A stretch of 64,000 nucleotides of DNA from Pleurodeles waltl (lineage: Eukaryota; Chordata; Amphibia; Caudata; Salamandridae): positions 335,184,177 to 335,248,176 of the forward strand of contig NC_090448.1 of NCBI RefSeq assembly GCF_031143425.1, in the 5' to 3' direction. The notes under the pieces were generated by a model. That model saw only the letters and a program-made list of their open reading frames with translations, was not told the origin of the DNA and made no database searches. Below, piece by piece: positions 1 to 11,039 of the stretch. The translations under genes and the position numbers were made by a program. Each line of letters starts with the position of its first letter. Positions within the stretch are counted from its first letter, which is position 1.

Positions 1-1322
1 GGCTCCCCAGCTCAGGTTCGTACCCCCCCCATGCCAAAGCTGTGTTTACAGTATTCTTCCAAAAATTCATTTTCTGTAATAAACAGGCCTGAAAATCTTG
101 TTCTTATCTTGTCATATTCGCTGAGCTTTCAAAGACCGAGGTCAACTGTCAGCTGTGTCTGCAAGAGAATCTGGTGTTTTGCTGTCAGCTGATTTAAAAA
201 GAGAGAGCTTTTACATGAGAGAGGAATGCAGCGTACTTTCCCCATGCAGCCTGCTTGTGCCCTTTTTTTTAACGGGTGAGCGCAAAGCGCTCAGTCTATT
301 CAGTAATCTCTCTTTGGGCTTGAAACCACGCCCATGCTATGTCAGTCACTTACATTGGTTTGTGGGCTTGCCTTTTAAAATCCGCTTGCTTTCATTTGTG
401 AAAGGCATGCATACGTCATGCCTTTTCCAGTGTTTAGCCCACCTACACAGCACCAGTAAACTACTAGAAACATACGAGGCTCGATGTTTTGAGCCTTGGG
501 TCCAGACTACTTTATCTGTTTATTTTCCACGCAGCTCCATTGCGCTGCATTTTACATAGCGCGATTGCGCTGTGTTTTTTTTTCTTTACACCATTAATAG
601 CTCTAACTAGAGCAAATGCGAGACCCGTTGCATTGAAAATGCTTGTTTAATTATGTTAGACAGAGCCATCTCAAAAGGTATCTCATTTTCAGCAGCACAA
701 AACATTTGCCTTTCATTTCTGGTACGTGAAGTTCGGTATTGGCATTGTCAGGGTGGGTGCAAGCATGAACATTTCTAAAATCATGTTTAAAAAGTGTTAC
801 TTACAAATAAACCCTTCCCTGATTTAGTGTGACGTACTAGTACTTCTAAGATGAACTGCATGTGAATTAAATACATTTTTGGATTTTTTTCATACTTTTT
901 CATATTTAACACTTTTTTGCAAAATTCCTCTTCTTGGTGAGTCCATTTAATTTGTGAAACTCCCTTTTAGTAACAAAGTACAAAAAACACATTTCAGTCT
1001 CAGCTTCAGCCTAACCTATGGTGATCTTGGGCAATATGCACTGTTTATGGTCCATTCACTGGTAAGCACAGGATCTTTTCATAGGAAAGAGCCCACTGTC
1101 ACACAATTTAACAATGCTTAATTTTCAATTTGATGTGTAAAACATCTGCTTTATTTGTGACATCTGCGGCAACTCACTTTGAAGAGATGAATGGGCTTAA
1201 AGGCACTTTTTATGAAAGTTTTTGTGTTTATGTTTAGCTACACAATAATTATAGATTCTGTGGGCAACTGTGCCTTTCTCAGAACACATATATTACTGGA
1301 TATAAATGATTTCTTCTTTTGT
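1..1322. other. Non-coding, no gene recognised
   Basis: No protein family, RNA gene or clear transposon end is recognised here. The stretch is AT-rich on the right; around 280-560 it holds short self-complementary pieces rich in GCGC (for example near 285-295 and 540-570). A 134-aa open frame at 155-559 has low complexity and no motif I recognise, and I treat it as chance. Confidence 0.5.
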
Positions 1323-1976
1323 CCTTACAGGCAATAGGGTCATGATTTGAATGGTACAGCAAGTGCAGTGACAAAGGGACAAAAAGCACTAGGAAACCCA
1401 CTGAACAACGATTATTGCTTTATTTTGCTACTAAATAAGCAGTCAAGTACAGTTACCTTGCAGGCAGTAGGGTCATGATTTGAATGAAGCAGCAGGTGCA
1501 GTGGCACAGGGGCCAAAAGGTCTGGGATACTCCCTGAACACCGATTATTGATATATTTTACTACTAAACAAGCAGTCACAAGTGCTGTTACCTTGCAGGC
1601 AGTAGGGTCATGATTTTGATGGTGCGGCAGGTGCAGTGGCAGAGGGTACAAAAGGTCTAGAAACCCACTGAACGTCGATTATTGCTCTATTTTACTACTA
1701 AACTAGCAGTCACAAGTGCGGTTACCTTGCAGGTCCTAGGGTCATGATTTGAAGGGTGCAGCAAGTGCAGCGGCACATGTGCCAAAATCTCTAGGAAATA
1801 TACTGAACACCGAACACCGCTAATTGCTATATTTTACTGTTAAACAAGAAGTCACAAGTGCAGCTCCCTTGCAGGCACTAGAGCAATGATTTGAATGGTG
1901 CAGCACGTGCAGTGGCATAGGGGCCAAAAGGTTGAGGAAACCCACTGAACACCAATTATTGCTACATTTTACTACT
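1323..1976. repeat. Tandem repeat, about 134-bp unit, five copies
   Basis: Five head-to-tail units begin with CCTTACAGG or CCTTGCAGG (the last with CCCTTGCAGG) at 1323, 1456, 1591, 1725 and 1867, giving periods of 133, 135, 134 and 142 bp. The fourth unit is longer because a short ACCGAACACCG segment is duplicated. Each unit carries the same landmarks: GGGTCATGATTTGAA, a GCAG..GTGCAG box, CACTGAACACCGATTATTG, and TTTTACTACTAAACAAGCAGTCACAAGTGC. Copies differ at roughly 10-20 percent of positions by eye. Short open frames on the minus strand only reflect the periodicity. The family is not recognised; it could be a local minisatellite or a piece of a larger satellite. Confidence 0.9.
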
Positions 1977-2209
1977 TCTCCCAACTCTGACCCAGCTACG
2001 GCCGATAACTCCCCGCTCCCTAGCGACAGTCTGCCATAACAGGGCTCTCTGTGGCGCAGTATGAGCGCCTCCTCCACTGCCGCCGTTGTACTTCCTGACC
2101 CTTCCTCTCTCCCCTCATGGGCTTCCTCCTTCCTTGCAGACATCCTCTTCTCCTTACCTAGGACACTGGCACACCTTAAAGATGTATTGATCACCTCTTT
2201 TTGCAATAC

Positions 2210-2420
2210 GGGCAGCTTTTAGAAAAAGCACTTCAAACGTCTATAAACTACTTCAGCACTTTATAAGAGCACCAGGTATATTGCACAAAGACACTTTTTT
2301 CTGGCACTGGTGAGATTACATGATTTGGCCAGGATCACAGGCTGCTGAGCCGAAGCCGAGACTCGAACCCGGTTGCCCAAGTTGGCAGTTCTCTCTGTTA
2401 CTTCACAACTTTAATATAGA
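2210..2420 (-). repeat. Possible tRNA-derived SINE fragment
   Basis: On the minus strand, 2370-2361 reads GGGTTCGAGT, close to the pol III B-box (GGTTCRANNCC), within a segment ending in CTCGGCTTCGGCTCAGCAGCC. The sequence continues into a tail with short A/T-rich steps. No convincing A-box or 3' tail was found, so this may be a 5'-truncated SINE or a chance B-box. Confidence 0.35.
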
Positions 2421-3000
2421 CATGTCAGGAGTGTCACGTACTGGACAGCTAGATTCCTCAGGAACGGAAGCTAGTCCCAGCGCTTTTCCACTAATATTCA
2501 CACTGACTTTCTGACTAATACCAGTGTGAAATATTGATGGTGGGAGGGGAAGTGGATAGAGAAATAAGAGAGACTGCCTTGTAGGGGAATCTTTGCTGCT
2601 ATACTTCGTTTTTGCCTGATGTTATAAATAACAGCTACCTGCAAGGGAAGACAAACCCAAACATGCAATTCACATTTCAATTCATATTCTAATGTTACTA
2701 ACTCTATTTCTATTACATGTACATCAATATTCCATACCCCTATAGAGCAAGACTTGTGCTCCTCTCTTTTATATAAACTCAATCGCAAACGGAATAAGAT
2801 TTTGAATTCTCCTAAATTAGTATATGATTTTAACACTGCAACAGTATGTCAGTATAGCAGTTGTAGTATTTGAGTGAGTGTATACAGTTCGATAGTGAAG
2901 AAATCTATCGTTTTTCGTAGCTGTGCTTCAAATTACATGTGAATAATGTTTGCATTGGAGAATGAGCAAAATTCACATATTTTAGATTATTCACAATATA
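2421..3000. other. Non-coding, nothing recognised
   Basis: AT-rich sequence with no recognisable protein motif, RNA gene or repeat end. It adjoins the 3' end of the chromovirus remnant on its right. Confidence 0.4.
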
Positions 3001-3189
3001 TTAATAGAGTTGTGAGATCTCAAAGTCGGAGCATGGAGCAAACATGTGGAGGATGGCCTTCAACAACGGTTTTGCAGATGGCTTACCATGCAGCAAATGG
3101 GAATATCGGCGGGCTCTTGTCAGTCTCTGGTGTTTTGGTCTTTTGCACAAGTAAGTCTTTGTTCCTGCTACTGAATTCCTGACAGTACC

Positions 3190-4410
3190 TCCCTCCAAAG
3201 GGTGCCTCCCTAGCTATGGCTTCTTGGGGTACATCTTATGAAATGCTTTTATCAATCTGGTGGCGTGTACATTCACATTGGGTTCCTAGAATTGTTCCTC
3301 TGGCCCAAAACCCATGCACTCAACCAAACAGTACAATTTTCCCTTCACCATTTTTTAATCTAATGCTCTTCTAACTTCAAATTCTTCTCCTGAGTTTATG
3401 GGTACAGAGGTTGAACACTTAGGTATTCTTATCACTGGAGGACTCTTTTTTAACAGAGATACATGAAACACAAAATGGATTTTTATCTGCATTGGGAGCT
3501 GAAGTTTTACAGTGACTGGATTTATCCTTTTTATTACTTTGAAGAGACCGATGTATCTGGGCTGAAATTTCCTGTTATCCTTTAATTGCAAATGACGAGT
3601 AGACAACCACACCTGATCTCTCTTCTCAAAAACTGGTCCCACACTTTTCTTTTTATCTGCATTTTACTTATACGATGCATTAGCTTTCAACAGGTTTTCT
3701 TTAGCAGACTGATAAGTCTTTTGTGAATTCTTGACTCTCTTTTCTACTTCTGGGACTGATCCATCATCTTTACCTAGCATAACATTTGGATGCCTACCTG
3801 AGTTTAGGTAAAATGGGATGTAACCAGTGGAATTATGCACGGAGTTATATTATGCAAATTATGCAGACCAAGTCAAATCAGGCCAATCCCACTCCTGATC
3901 CAGAAGATAGGGGATATATTGCTTTAACTCCTAGTTGACGTGTTCAGTTTGTCCATTAGTGTCTGGATGGTAACTGGTGGAGAACTAAGTGTCCATGCCC
4001 AACCTGTATACAAAGGATTTCCAAAACCTGGACACAAACTGCGGCCCCCGATCAGAAACCACCACCTTCAGAATTCCATAAACCCTATGTGTTGTGTGCA
4101 CAATCAAGTTAACTGTGAGGCTTTAGGCATGGACTTTAGTGGAATGAAATGACTCATTTTGGTAAAGAAATCACCAAAAACCAAAATAGTGTTAAACCCT
4201 TGACTGGAAGGAAGGTCTACAATTAGATCCATAGATACTGTGTGCCAAGGGTGAGATTCAATTGGCAGAGGTTGCAACAATCCTTGTGGGGCTTATCTAC
4301 TAGACTTCCCTTTCATGCACTTATCACAAGTTGACACATACTGTCTGATTTGAGCATCCATGCCAGGCCACCAAAATTGCCTCTTAATTAAATCTGTAGT
4401 CTTCTTTATA
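3190..4410 (-). pseudogene. Chromovirus integrase and chromodomain remnant
   Basis: The integrase catalyses insertion of the element cDNA. A zinc-binding/core region is readable around 4400-4130, with fragments such as MDLIVDLP and [11 protein letters not shown] in shifting frames. The GPY/F-like C-terminal region is the open frame at 3642-3355 (VWLSTRHLQL, RYIGLFKVI, HVSLLKK). It is followed around 3385-3200, after a stop, by chromodomain-like sequence (KGKLYCLVECMGFGPEEQF, NVHATRLIKAFHKMYPKKP) and the usual terminal GGTVRNS. Several in-frame stops make it non-functional. The chromodomain identification rests on the spacing of the aromatic residues and the EEQF.EP motif. Confidence 0.8.
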
Positions 4411-4599
4411 CCCTTGGGCCCAGCCATTGAATGGGAGGTCATCTTTAATCTTTCTTGCTATCTCTGCCTTCACCCAATTGATCATTTTTTTCTGGTAGTT
4501 CTTCTTGTATCTCTTGGGTAAATTTCACAAATTTAGTGGCACACACAAACTTGGTAAATGGAATAATGGGTTCTGATTTTGAAACCGTCGTTTCTTCTT

Positions 4600-5060
4600 C
4601 CACATTTATTCAAGATAAGGCATCGGCTTTACCATTAATGGCACCAGGCCTATAAGTGATCACAAAATTAACATCTGAGAAGTACAGAGACCATCTTAAT
4701 TGACGGGGTATAAGAGTCTTAGCAGATTTAAAAAACTGAAGATTGGGATGGTCATTAAAAATTGTTACAACATGTTTGACTCCCACCAAATAATGTCTCC
4801 AGTCTCTGAATGCATCCTTAACTGCCAGAAATTCCCTGTCTGCTATTGAATAATTATTTTCTGCGTCTGTCACCTTTCTGGATCGATAAGCTACTGGATG
4901 TAATTGTCCAGTTTTTTTATTTCTCTGAGAGAGGGCACTCCTCCACTGTCATGATCTGATGCATCTGTTTCTACAAAAAAGGCCTCTTTTGGATTCAGAT
5001 GCATCAAAATGGGAGCTGTTGTGAACTTTTCTTTGAGAAACTGAAAAGCCTTATTGGTTT
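4600..5060 (-). pseudogene. Chromovirus RNase H remnant
   Basis: The RNase H domain degrades the RNA strand during reverse transcription. The first part, FVETDASDHDSGGVPS, carries the TDAS catalytic motif. The second part (4873-4610) reads NYSIADREFLAVKDAFRDWRHYL, then FNDHPNLQFF, RQLRWSLYFS and YRPGAINGKADALS, the typical order for Ty3/gypsy. The two parts are split by a frame disruption near 4880. Confidence 0.85.
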
Positions 5061-5089
5061 CTTCATATTTCTTCCAAAAGCACTGTTCC

Positions 5090-5556
5090 TTACAACACTC
5101 TGAATTCAAGTCCACTGTACGTTTCTCCCAATCAATCTTCGGATTATGTTCAGTCAACCATGGCAAACCCAGAATCAACTGGAATTGAGGTGCGTCAATT
5201 AACTTGAATCTCAAAAATTCTTTGTGCCCACTAGTGCTCAGTTATTCAATAGTTTCAGTTTCTACAGTTGTTGGTCCACAAGTTAAATTAGTCCCATGTA
5301 CAGCTCGAACTGTCTCTGGGATCTTTTTTTCAACAAAACTTATTCCCATCTTCTTGGCACACTTCTGATCACAAAAATTCCTGGTGGCCCTAGAGTCAAT
5401 CATTACTAGAACATATTTTATTTCTTTCTTCCCAAAGTTCGCCGTGAAGGGGACATCGAAAGAGACGACCTTGAGAAGCAGCCGCCCTAAGGAGGCAATC
5501 TGGCCACAATCCTTCAAACTGCAGTGGAAAGGACCATATTTATACTTTTTTAGCAC
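5090..5556 (-). pseudogene. Chromovirus aspartic protease remnant
   Basis: The retropepsin would process the element's polyprotein. The active-site region reads VMIDSRATRNF where the family has D-S/T-G-A, so the invariant glycine is replaced by arginine. The later half contains ILGLPWLTEHNPKIDW, the conserved retropepsin C-terminal block. A stop near 5240 separates the halves. The right end overlaps the start of a MITE at 5531, so the upstream protein is lost or displaced. Confidence 0.8.
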
Positions 5557-5687
5557 TGTTTTTACGTCATTTTTTGATGCAAAAGCAGCACAAACTTACA
5601 AAATACAATTGTGTTTTGTAAGTTTGCACTGATTTTGCATCAAAAAACAATGCAAATGCTGCGCTAAAAAAAGTAAAAATTTGGGCC
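5531..5687. mobile_element. Palindromic MITE, copy 1
   Basis: A 157-bp near-palindrome. The left end starts GGACCATATTTATACTTTTTTAGC; the right end is the imperfect inverse (GCGCTAAAAAAAGTAAAAATTTGGGCC). The centre is CAAACTTACAAAA...TTTTGTAAGTTTG. A copy with the same ends, centre and length lies at 61106-61262. Flanks are AAA on the left and TAA on the right, compatible with a decayed 3-bp target duplication. No coding capacity. Confidence 0.85.
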
Positions 5688-5897
5688 TAAGATTGCGGAG
5701 CTAAGTATAGACATTGCTCTTCTGTGCCAAACCTTGCACAGCGCTATGGCAAGAATCACCAAACCCAAAACCTGTCTATCTACAGTGGAAGGCGATGTCT
5801 CCACCCTGAAATCCCAGGTCTCCTGCCTCCTCACGTGGGTGGGTGGCTACCAGTAAGAAAAACTGCCCTCACCCACACACAGTATAAAGAATTTTTG

Positions 5898-8624
5898 ATG
5901 CAGTCTAAAATTAACAAACTGCAGAAGGATTTAAAGAAGTTTACAAAGGAAAAAGTTGATCCCTATATAACGGATGAGTATGTTAAACAAAAGGGATTGG
6001 AGGATAAAACTGGGCTACGACAGGGTGAGAGAGAGGAAGATCCCTCAAGCTCAGGGGTTGAGGATAGCGATTGGGGCTTCAGACCTCGCCAGAGGGGAAG
6101 AGGGAGAGGGAGATTTGTTCAGAGAGAATATACACAAGCACATGTACACTATCCCCCACCTCAACCACCGGGAATGGGTCAGGGGTTTGGTTGACCACCA
6201 TGCTTTCCACCCATGCAAACTTTCCAACCTTACCAATTCCACTAGGGTACTCAACCTTTTCTAGGGCGAGGAAGAACAAGAGGAAGAATGAGGCAAAAGA
6301 AAGGTCAACATGTGCAATGGAAGATCCGAACCAACGAGTGACCAGGAGCATGTCCTGGGAATTTCTACTGGGGACGAGCAAAGATTAATCCTTGTTATGA
6401 ATCTGTCAGATGTCACCCTTACAGCTCCCCAGGAGAAAGTTCTAAAGAGGAGCTTAGGCTTTGTCCCCACAAATAGAATGGACAGTTTTAAACTGAGACC
6501 GGAGCTAGCAGAATTTTTCAGACGAATACGTCTAAGAATATTTTTTGATAACAATGAAGAAAGTACCCAAGCTCAGGGAGATACAAATTTACGAACTAAA
6601 TCGTCTTTTACAACTACACTGGCTCAGTTACCAGATGAAGTGCTGGTTTTTGAACAAGCAGTGATCCATGGCATAGAGGCCCTTGGGGATAAAATAGAAC
6701 ATGCATATATGAATTTGTCAAGACCTGAGAAGAAGGCTATAAAGGAACTCAATCAAAATCTAGACATTATTATAAAACCAGCAGATAAGGGAGGGGCGAT
6801 TGTGATTCAGAATAGAGAGACATACCATCAGGAATGTTTACAGCTCCTCTCAGATACCTGTATCTATAAGATTTTGACAGTTGACCACACTAGGGAAACC
6901 CAGAGAGAGATTCTTATTCTGGTGGAGGAGTCAGTTACTAATGGGGGACAAAGAATGGTCATTTTTATGTAACATGAAACCAGTGACCACCTACTTTTAC
7001 ACCTTCCCAAAGGTTCACAAACCCACCAGACCCCCTCCAGGTCGTCCGATAGTTTCAGGCATTGGATCTCTGTAGGAACCTTTATCACAGTTTTGTGATT
7101 TCTTCTTGAAACCACTGGTTCTGAAGAGTCAATCCTATGTTAAAGATACAGGAGATGTATTGAACCTGATTAATAAGATGGATTTTGATCTGGAACTGAG
7201 ATTTCCTGATGGGTCTTGACATTGAGACTTTTATACTAACATTCCCCAGGCAGAGACCTTTAGGGTTATAGAGGATATTTTGTACCAACAGGACTGGCAT
7301 CATAACACACCCTGAGCTTTCATCCTTGATTTGGCACATTTGGCTTTGATGAAAAACTTTTTTGAACATGATGGATTGATCTATCTCAAAATCCATGGTA
7401 CGTCAATGGGCAGTACTTTTGCTCCGAGTCTGGCCTGTCTGTATGTGGTAGATTTTGAACGTAGATTTATTTATAACTAGGAACAACCTTGGCAGAATTC
7501 GATAAGATTGTGGTGCTGGTTCATAGACGATATCCTCCTAATTTGGAGGGGGGACAGACAGTCCCTAAATCAATTCATCAAGTGGCTGAATGAGCAGAAT
7601 CCACTTTTTTTGTTCATAGCCACTATTACAAGGGAATCATTACCTTGCCTGGATTTAGGAATTAAACTGTAAAAGGGGACATTGATTACTAAAGTTTATC
7701 ACAAACTGACAGATAGAAATGGCCTGTTATTCTTTAAGAGCTTCCATCCGAAATCCCTAAGGGAAAATTTGCCTTAAGGACAGTTTCTCCCTATTCGGAG
7801 GAACTACTCGGAATTGAGAGGCTTTCAAGAGGAATCTTGGGCCCTTGAACAGAAATTGATGGAACAAGATTACCCATTAAGAATAATTCAGAGGGCCTAA
7901 AAAAAAGCGAGACACTGTGATAGGGAGACCCTTTTGGAAGAGAGGAGCAGACCATAAGGGAGTGGACCATCTGTGTCACGACCTTCAATATAGCCTGTAA
8001 TCAGATTAAATGAATTATCAATAAAAACTGGATAATTCTAAATAGTAACAGCCTCGAGGTGGAGAAACCTATGTTTTCTTTCAGGAAAAGTACAAATTTA
8101 CGAAATTTGCTAGTCCATACCAGACACCAAAAACCCGACATCTAAAAAAGAATCTACAATGTGGGATCTACCACCAGTAAGAGGTCACACTACGTGTGGC
8201 TCATGTAGCGTTTACCACTTAATAAGGAATACCAAAGTGATTGATGTGGGTTTGGCCTCACCTTGGATACAAATGAAACACACAAATTGTAACTCTGAAG
8301 ATGTCATATATTTGATTTAGTGCCCATGCAATCTTCCCTATGTAGGAATGACAACTCGGAAAGTGAAATTTCGAATCATGGATCATAGGAGTAATATTAG
8401 ATGCAAAAAGAATATCAACAAAAATAATGACACACTTTGTTGAAATGGGCCATCGAATACATGACTTGACCTGGATGGTATTGGATAAACCTTCTCTACC
8501 AACATATGTCACAGATGCAAGTGAATTTTTATTCAATCATGAACAACAATGGATTTATCAAATCCACAGTCACATACAGGGTTTCAATGATGATATTCCC
8601 TGGCATCAGTTGAATTGTCATTAG
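5898..8624 (+). pseudogene. Penelope-like RT + GIY-YIG protein, broken
   Basis: The protein would reverse-transcribe the element at the target. N-terminal sequence from 5898 is basic and coiled-coil-like, with an RGRGRGR stretch. RT landmarks follow in shifting frames: IIKPADKGGAIVI near 6772-6810, FPKVHKPTRPPPGRPIVSG near 7006-7062, DGLIYLKIHGTSMGSTFAPS near 7374-7432, and the catalytic box WFIDDILLIW near 7517-7546. KVYHKLTDRNGLLFF and HPKSLREN follow. The GIY-YIG domain is at 8299-8398: DVIYLI, an in-frame TAG, then CPCNLPYVGMTTRKVKFR and DHRSNI. The C-terminus (FLFNHEQQWIYQIHSHIQGF, ending 8624) is typical. At least ten stops or shifts rule out function. Confidence 0.85.
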
Positions 8625-9821
8625 GAGCCCGCCAAAGTGAATCAAACAAATGAATGATAAAGTGATGTAGATCACTGTCGGTCACTATACAAGTGTTTTG
8701 ATATGGGTTTGGCCTATTCCCTTCCTGTGACCTGGAAGTCTTTTCCCTGCCACCCCCTCTTTCTCTTCGTACCCCCTCTCTTTTAGTAATTAAAATGTCT
8801 CTTAAAAGGGCAGAATTGCTTGTATTCATGAGGTGTGGGCATAAAGGAGAAGAGACAATAAGAACAAAGCGTTAAAAAATAATGAATGTTTTATTGTTTT
8901 TATTTTCATACCTAAAATGGACAAGAATTTCTCCTTTGTTACATTACATGGGTCAAAACAATACTTCCAACATTGCTGCCGTTATGGCCTATGACAAGCT
9001 AAAGGGAGGAGGCCCTTCCCTTTAAGGATTGGAAACGAAAGACGTAATGACACTCTCCCGTTTCGGGAGGTAAATTCGAGGGATTCAGAAATCAGCCCGG
9101 TGTTATTCACGGAGCCGGAGGTGGCGGTCAGGATGCACTGGTCCCTTGCAGAAGCAAGGAGCGTAGGGGAGGAGGGCTGGAGCATTTACGGGAGGGGAGG
9201 GTGGAAAATTGAGAGGAGCACTGAAGTGAATTCAGTGCAGGAGTGTTACTCGCGAAGAGCATAAACCCCGACAGAAGGGGAGAGAAGCTGACAAAGATCT
9301 GCGAGGGTCATTGGTTTCGAAATTGTATTTCTCATGCAGATATATCTGGATCTTTTTACCCGGTAGTTGTTCTTACAAAAATATGTTTTTCTTCATTCTA
9401 CTTAGTGTGTGACTACAGTGTGGTGCTCCCACCTGGCTCTGGGATGAAAGATGACCTAATGGAAACTTGGTGAGTGTGAGATTGGTTTTATTTGAAGATG
9501 ATAAGCTCACTGCTTGGGGGTGACATGAACCTGTGTGACAGTTTGAACCACGAGGGAATTTCAATGTGGAAAGGATTAACAATAATAGATGGGGGAATCA
9601 ATTCACGCATCTGTTTGCACATTTAGATGTTTTGGGAGAGGGAGACAATGGATTGGAAATATTCTCAACTACAAAAAGAATATTTGCCTGTGTGATATTT
9701 GGTTTTCTACCCTTTATATTACAGAAAACCCAAAGTGTGAATACAAACAGGGACAAATGTACCCAGATACGCAGAGTAATAAAAGCCCTGACTTAGGACA
9801 GGTAGGGGATATAAATAACGG

Positions 9822-9900
9822 GGATCCGTTGAGGTCCTGATGAAGGCCGATTGACACTGATGGGCAGCAGAAAATGGCCGAAACATGTTGACTGGTGAAC
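9822..9900 (+). ncRNA. Hammerhead-ribozyme-like motif in the PLE 3' region
   Basis: The core box CTGATGA is at 9837-9843 and GAAA at 9880-9883. Between them GGCC (9845-9848) can pair with GGCC (9876-9879) as stem II, with a 27-nt loop. After GAAA, a minimal stem III (AC/GT with an AT loop) precedes the predicted cleavage position at 9889. The following GAC(T) can pair with (G)GTC just before CTGATGA as a short stem I. A type I hammerhead with very short stem III is the form reported in Penelope-like elements. Stem I is only 3-4 bp, so activity is doubtful. Confidence 0.55.
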
Positions 9901-10215
9901 AGGTACTGGGGTGAACAGGTAAGGGTATCCTGTAAGTCACAACCAGGGATCCATTTTTAATCCTGTCCAGGGGGGTCCTTTAATAAAATTGAGGAAGGGG
10001 ACACCCTTGAGACGGTTTTATGTTCTGTTGTTTGTTCAGATCCACGTTTTTGTTTGTGTTGTTGCATAATGTTTTATGTTCCCAATCCTTACTGCTCCAC
10101 TCCAACGTGGGTTTACATAGGAGTGTGTTAGCAGAAGCCCAAAGATTAAGCATGCCGCAATGAGTGGGTGAGGGCAGTTTTTCTTACTGGTAGTCACCCG
10201 CCCATGAGGGCAGGG

Positions 10216-11039
10216 GAACGTACTGGTTTTTCTTGTCCCTTTTGTGATAGTGGTAGATACATTGTGTAGTTGGACAAGAAGAGGATTTTCCTCTCACCCC
10301 TTCATTGGTGTATTGTTCCAAGTTTTAACTGCCAGCTTTTAATTAAATATATTCTCTTGTTTAAAGTTTCTGTGTGACTGTTTATTATCTGGATGTGCTC
10401 CAGGAAGAGACGCATAATGAATTGCTGTACCAGTGTTCAGACGCCCCGACTGCAATGTATCATTCTATTACAAGATATCTCTTGAAGATCGTTCAGCTGA
10501 AACGTCCATTATATGAAGGCTAGGAATAGAACCGACCACAAGATGTTGTGAACTGATCTCGATTGGTCTTTCCTCCATGGCAATCATAAGGTGTATTGCT
10601 TACTAATGAATATCTGTATTTTAATTGTGCACTGCTGAGCTAGATAGATTCAGATGCCCTTTCCACTCTCCTCAGGTGAGCTGCTCCTATAGTTCCTGTT
10701 CAAAGAGTTAGAATTCTGAGCAAATCCATTCTTACTTACCTAACTGAATCTTCATATGATTCTGACTTTTAGAGGGGTTACTTGCAGACACAACATACCT
10801 GACTTCTCTCACAAATTTACTTAGTTTCTCTAACTAAACATGTTAGAGACTTTTCCTGAATTTGTTCAAATTTTCTCTATTACAACTCTTAGGATTTGTC
10901 TTTTATTTGCTCCTGTTAATTGATCTGAAGTATATAATGGATATACTCATGTACTGATCATTTACTTTGATAACCTTAAATTATTTGTGTGTTAATCTTC
11001 TGCATGAACACATTTTTAGGTACCTTGTTGTGAGATACA
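10216..11039. other. Unassigned spacer between PLE and gypsy remnants
   Basis: No protein motif, RNA gene or repeat end is recognised. If the gypsy copy on the right were complete its integrase would lie here on the minus strand, but I see no integrase residues. Confidence 0.4.

Larger units (their letters stand above)
3001..5530 (-). mobile_element. Decayed Ty3/gypsy chromovirus (minus strand)
   Basis: Read on the minus strand, pieces of one LTR-retrotransposon polyprotein appear in the expected order: aspartic protease, RNase H, integrase, chromodomain. The RT core is missing: protease sequence runs into the RT/RNase H connection within one open frame at 5214-4891, which indicates an internal deletion of about 0.5 kb or more. 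Gag and both LTRs were not identified. Stops and frameshifts occur in each domain. The right edge abuts a palindromic MITE at 5531. The C-terminal chromodomain places it among chromoviruses, which are common in amphibians and fish. Confidence 0.85.
5822..10215 (+). mobile_element. Decayed Penelope-like element (Neptune-like)
   Basis: The plus strand encodes a Penelope-type RT followed by a GIY-YIG endonuclease domain, the diagnostic PLE order. The element is bracketed by an inverted repeat of about 52 bp: 5822-5877 (CCTGCCTCCTCACGTGGGTG, then GTAAGAAAAACTGCCCTCAC) matches the reverse complement of 10164-10215. A hammerhead-like motif lies in the 3' non-coding part at about 9822-9900. Penelope elements are known for complex terminal repeats, some inverted, and for hammerhead motifs in them. 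The coding part is broken by many stops and shifts. The outer ends are approximate. Confidence 0.8.

Noticed and set aside
155..559. A 134-aa plus-strand frame at the left end
   Set aside because: No domain or homology recognised, and it spans GCGC-rich repeat-like sequence.
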